In this document: positions 62,484-64,000 of the stretch, piece after piece
Layout of the letters: the number at the start of each line of letters is the position of its first letter
Position numbering within the stretch: the first letter of the stretch is position 1
NCBI RefSeq assembly: GCF_000211815.1
Contig: NZ_GL890969.1
Span: 33,427-97,426 of the forward strand
Source of the DNA: Moorena producens 3L
GTDB taxonomy: Bacteria; Cyanobacteriota; Cyanobacteriia; Cyanobacteriales; Coleofasciculaceae
Length of the DNA: 64,000 nucleotides
Direction: 5' to 3'
Position numbers and translations under genes: made by a program
The notes under the pieces: model-generated
Database searches by the model: none
What the model was told of the DNA's origin: nothing
What the model saw: only the letters and a program-made list of their open reading frames with translations

Positions 62484-63603
62484 TCAGTCTTGAGAGCGCA
62501 AAGCCGCAATAATTTGAGTATTGGCTTTGGGGAAGGGGAACTGATCTACTTCATCTAAGGTGACCCAGCGAATCTCATCACATTCAATGGGTTGCGGAAC
62601 ACCACTGAGATGGCGACAGTGGTGTACACTTAGCACAACACGAAAGTGGCTGTAGGCGTGATTGATTGTGATCAGGTGTTCACCAACCTCAATCTCAATG
62701 CCCAATTCTTCCTGAATTTCGCGTTTAATACATTCCGGAACAGTTTCACCAAGCTCAATTTTGCCACCAGGAAACTCCCAAAGACCACCCAATAAGCCTT
62801 TTGCAGGTCGGCGGTCGATTAGAATTTGTCCCTGGTCGTTCCAGATTACAGCAACACCGATATTTTTTGTGGGTAGGGGAGAAGATGGTTCTCGCATAGG
62901 TATTTCAGATTGAATACCATGATTGTAAGCCTGACAGTAAGATTTCCAGGGACAATCAGGGCAATTGGGAGTTTTCCGAGTACAGATAGTTGCTCCCAAA
63001 TCCATTATTCCGTAGGTTTTACTCTCGAGGATGTTGATGATCCAGTAAGGCTTCTGATCGCTTCCATAATTGTTGAGTGGCTTTGGCAGGTGGTATCGAC
63101 AATGCTACCAATCGTGCTAGTACTCGTTTAACATTACCATCGAGAATAGCCACTGGCTGATTGAAGGCAGCGCTGAGAATACCACCTGCTGTTGTTCTAC
63201 CAATCCCTGATAATGCTAAGACCTGACTCAGCTGTTGGGGAAAAACACCACCATGAGACTGCATAATTACTTTAGCGCAGGCGTGCAAGTTGCGAGCACG
63301 GGAGTAATATCCCAGACCTTCCCAAGCTTTGAGGACTTGCTGTAAGTCAGCAGATGCTAGATGTTCGAGGGTGGGAAATTGCTCCATCCAGCGGTGATAG
63401 TAGGGAATGACCGTTTTGACCTGGGTCTGCTGTAGCATAATTTCAGACACCCAGATGCTATAGGGTTCCCAACTTCGTCGCCAAGGTAAATCTCGACCAG
63501 CTCTGGCATACCAGTCCAAGAGTGATCTTCTTTGTTCCTCAATAATGGAAACCGACAGACTCAGGTGATGTCTGCCGATATTCGATTGGGCATTTTCTCT
63601 CAA
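62484..63603 (-). pseudogene. mutY: Adenine DNA glycosylase MutY, one-base frameshift
   Basis: Two frames join into a complete MutY. 63019-63603 holds the HhH-GPD part (LPWRRSWEPYSIWVSEIMLQ, LQQVLKAWEGLGYYSRARNL, LSGIGRTTAGGILSAAF, ILDGNVKRVLARL). 62484-63005 begins IMDLGATICTRKTPNCPDCP with the iron-sulfur cluster cysteines and ends with the Nudix-like MutT domain (GGLWEFPGGKIELGE). Between HPR and MDLGA there are 19 nt where 18 would keep the frame, so one extra base sits near 63006-63020. The enzyme removes A opposite 8-oxoG. The product would be truncated, unless this is a sequencing error. Confidence 0.85.
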
Positions 63604-63640
63604 AAATCTATAGATTCAGCCCTTTTAGGCCAAGGTTTGA

Positions 63641-63988
63641 CTAATTTTCCTCCACAGATTGAGATTCAGCTATTTGCAAAGATTTGTCAAAAACCATACG
63701 TTGTTCAGCGTTCCTAAGGAAATAGCCGCTAACCATGGCTGAAGCCAAAAGGCGACCTAGATTCTCACGGCTAGTACTGATAGTTACACCAAAGTCTTGG
63801 GAAGGCAAGTTTCCCAACATTCCCATAATATTGTTTTCCATCACCTGATAGACTTCCGAAGACGTTGGTCTAGACAGCTGGGTAATGGTTTCTGGACTCA
63901 TCGATTGAACATACTGCCAGAGTAAATTATTGTCAGAATCTTTATCAAAGAACTCAGGAACATGATTGGGATTGGATGCGTTATTCAC
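63641..63988 (-). CDS. DUF760 family protein
   Basis: 115 residues: LLWQYVQSMSPETITQLSRP, EVYQVMENNIMGMLGNLPSQ, FGVTISTSRENLGRLLASAM and GYFLRNAEQRM. This is the complete DUF760 pattern, a small family conserved in cyanobacteria and chloroplasts with no defined function. It ends 38 bp upstream of mutY on the same strand, so the two are possibly co-transcribed. Confidence 0.85.
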   Translation of the reverse strand: MNNASNPNHVPEFFDKDSDNNLLWQYVQSMSPETITQLSRPTSSEVYQVMENNIMGMLGNLPSQDFGVTISTSRENLGRLLASAMVSGYFLRNAEQRMVFDKSLQIAESQSVEEN

Positions 63989-64000
63989 CGTTTTACCTCC

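Noticed and set aside
1..64000. tRNA and rRNA genes
   Set aside because: I looked for T-arm patterns (GGTTCGAATCC or its complement) and rRNA-like stretches and found none convincing; a tRNAscan run would settle it.

Overview
The window looks like chromosome from a filamentous, repeat-rich cyanobacterium. Evidence: photosystem I genes (psaD, psaL, psaI), ftrV, the circadian kinase gene sasA, NIL-domain ferredoxin, DUF760, DUF2358, DUF928 and DUF4870 genes, and frequent gcgatcgc octamers. The abundant intergenic repeats (gtaggccacgct type, gctgatag and actcagc iterations, a heptamer array) resemble those of large marine Oscillatoriales such as Moorena. That genus assignment is inference, not proof.

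Layout. 0-6.6 kb: FMN reductase, Crp/Fnr regulator, DALR-domain protein, a tnpB-less transposon remnant, psaD, trpE, feoA. 6.6-8.5 kb: a decayed IS607-type element (tnpA + tnpB). 8.6-13.9 kb: psaL, psaI (39 aa), a coiled-coil/HEAT protein, ferredoxin, TxlA-like thioredoxin, DUF2062 protein. 13.9-27.3 kb: a dispersed DNA phosphorothioation (dnd) locus with dndE, dndD, dndC and divergent dndB, plus two near-identical copies of a dnd-associated small gene, mixed with an RTX-like protein, a lipoprotein, a DUF924 protein, an Rpn-type nuclease and many repeats. 27.6-33.4 kb: DUF2252 protein, membrane protein, YdcF-type protein, ftrV, PP2C phosphatase. 33.5-36.4 kb: nfeD and an SPFH gene bracketed by two inverted transposon-end copies. 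36.7-45.5 kb: ArsA-type ATPase, DUF2358, DUF928, propeller-transglutaminase protein, hisA, exopolysaccharide tyrosine autokinase. 46.4-47.6 kb: a complete IS4-type insertion with 9-bp target duplications but a nonsense codon. 47.9-53.1 kb: three GT-C type membrane glycosyltransferase-like genes. 53.6-55.3 kb: an IscB RNA-guided nuclease gene with its upstream omega RNA, broken by a small MITE. 55.6-64 kb: DUF4870, FAD oxidoreductase, tatC, GH57 branching-type enzyme, sasA, a frameshifted mutY, DUF760.

The most unusual signal is a family of small stem-loop elements of about 105 bp, called SLE here. It has conserved flanks (GAGACGAAACCTTAGA and TCTTACGGTAACTTC) and a 15-16 bp stem whose sequence changes between copies with pairing preserved. 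Five copies at four loci are seen. One lies inside IS607 tnpA, one inside an IS605-type remnant, two are nested in another remnant, and one lies just downstream of iscB. Related remnants without SLE give empty-site comparisons. Together with tnpB-less transposon ends that keep promoter-like sequences, this suggests a small mobile element repeatedly found in OMEGA (TnpB/IscB) transposons or their guide-RNA regions.

Limits: everything here is reading by eye. No database search, covariance model or folding was run.
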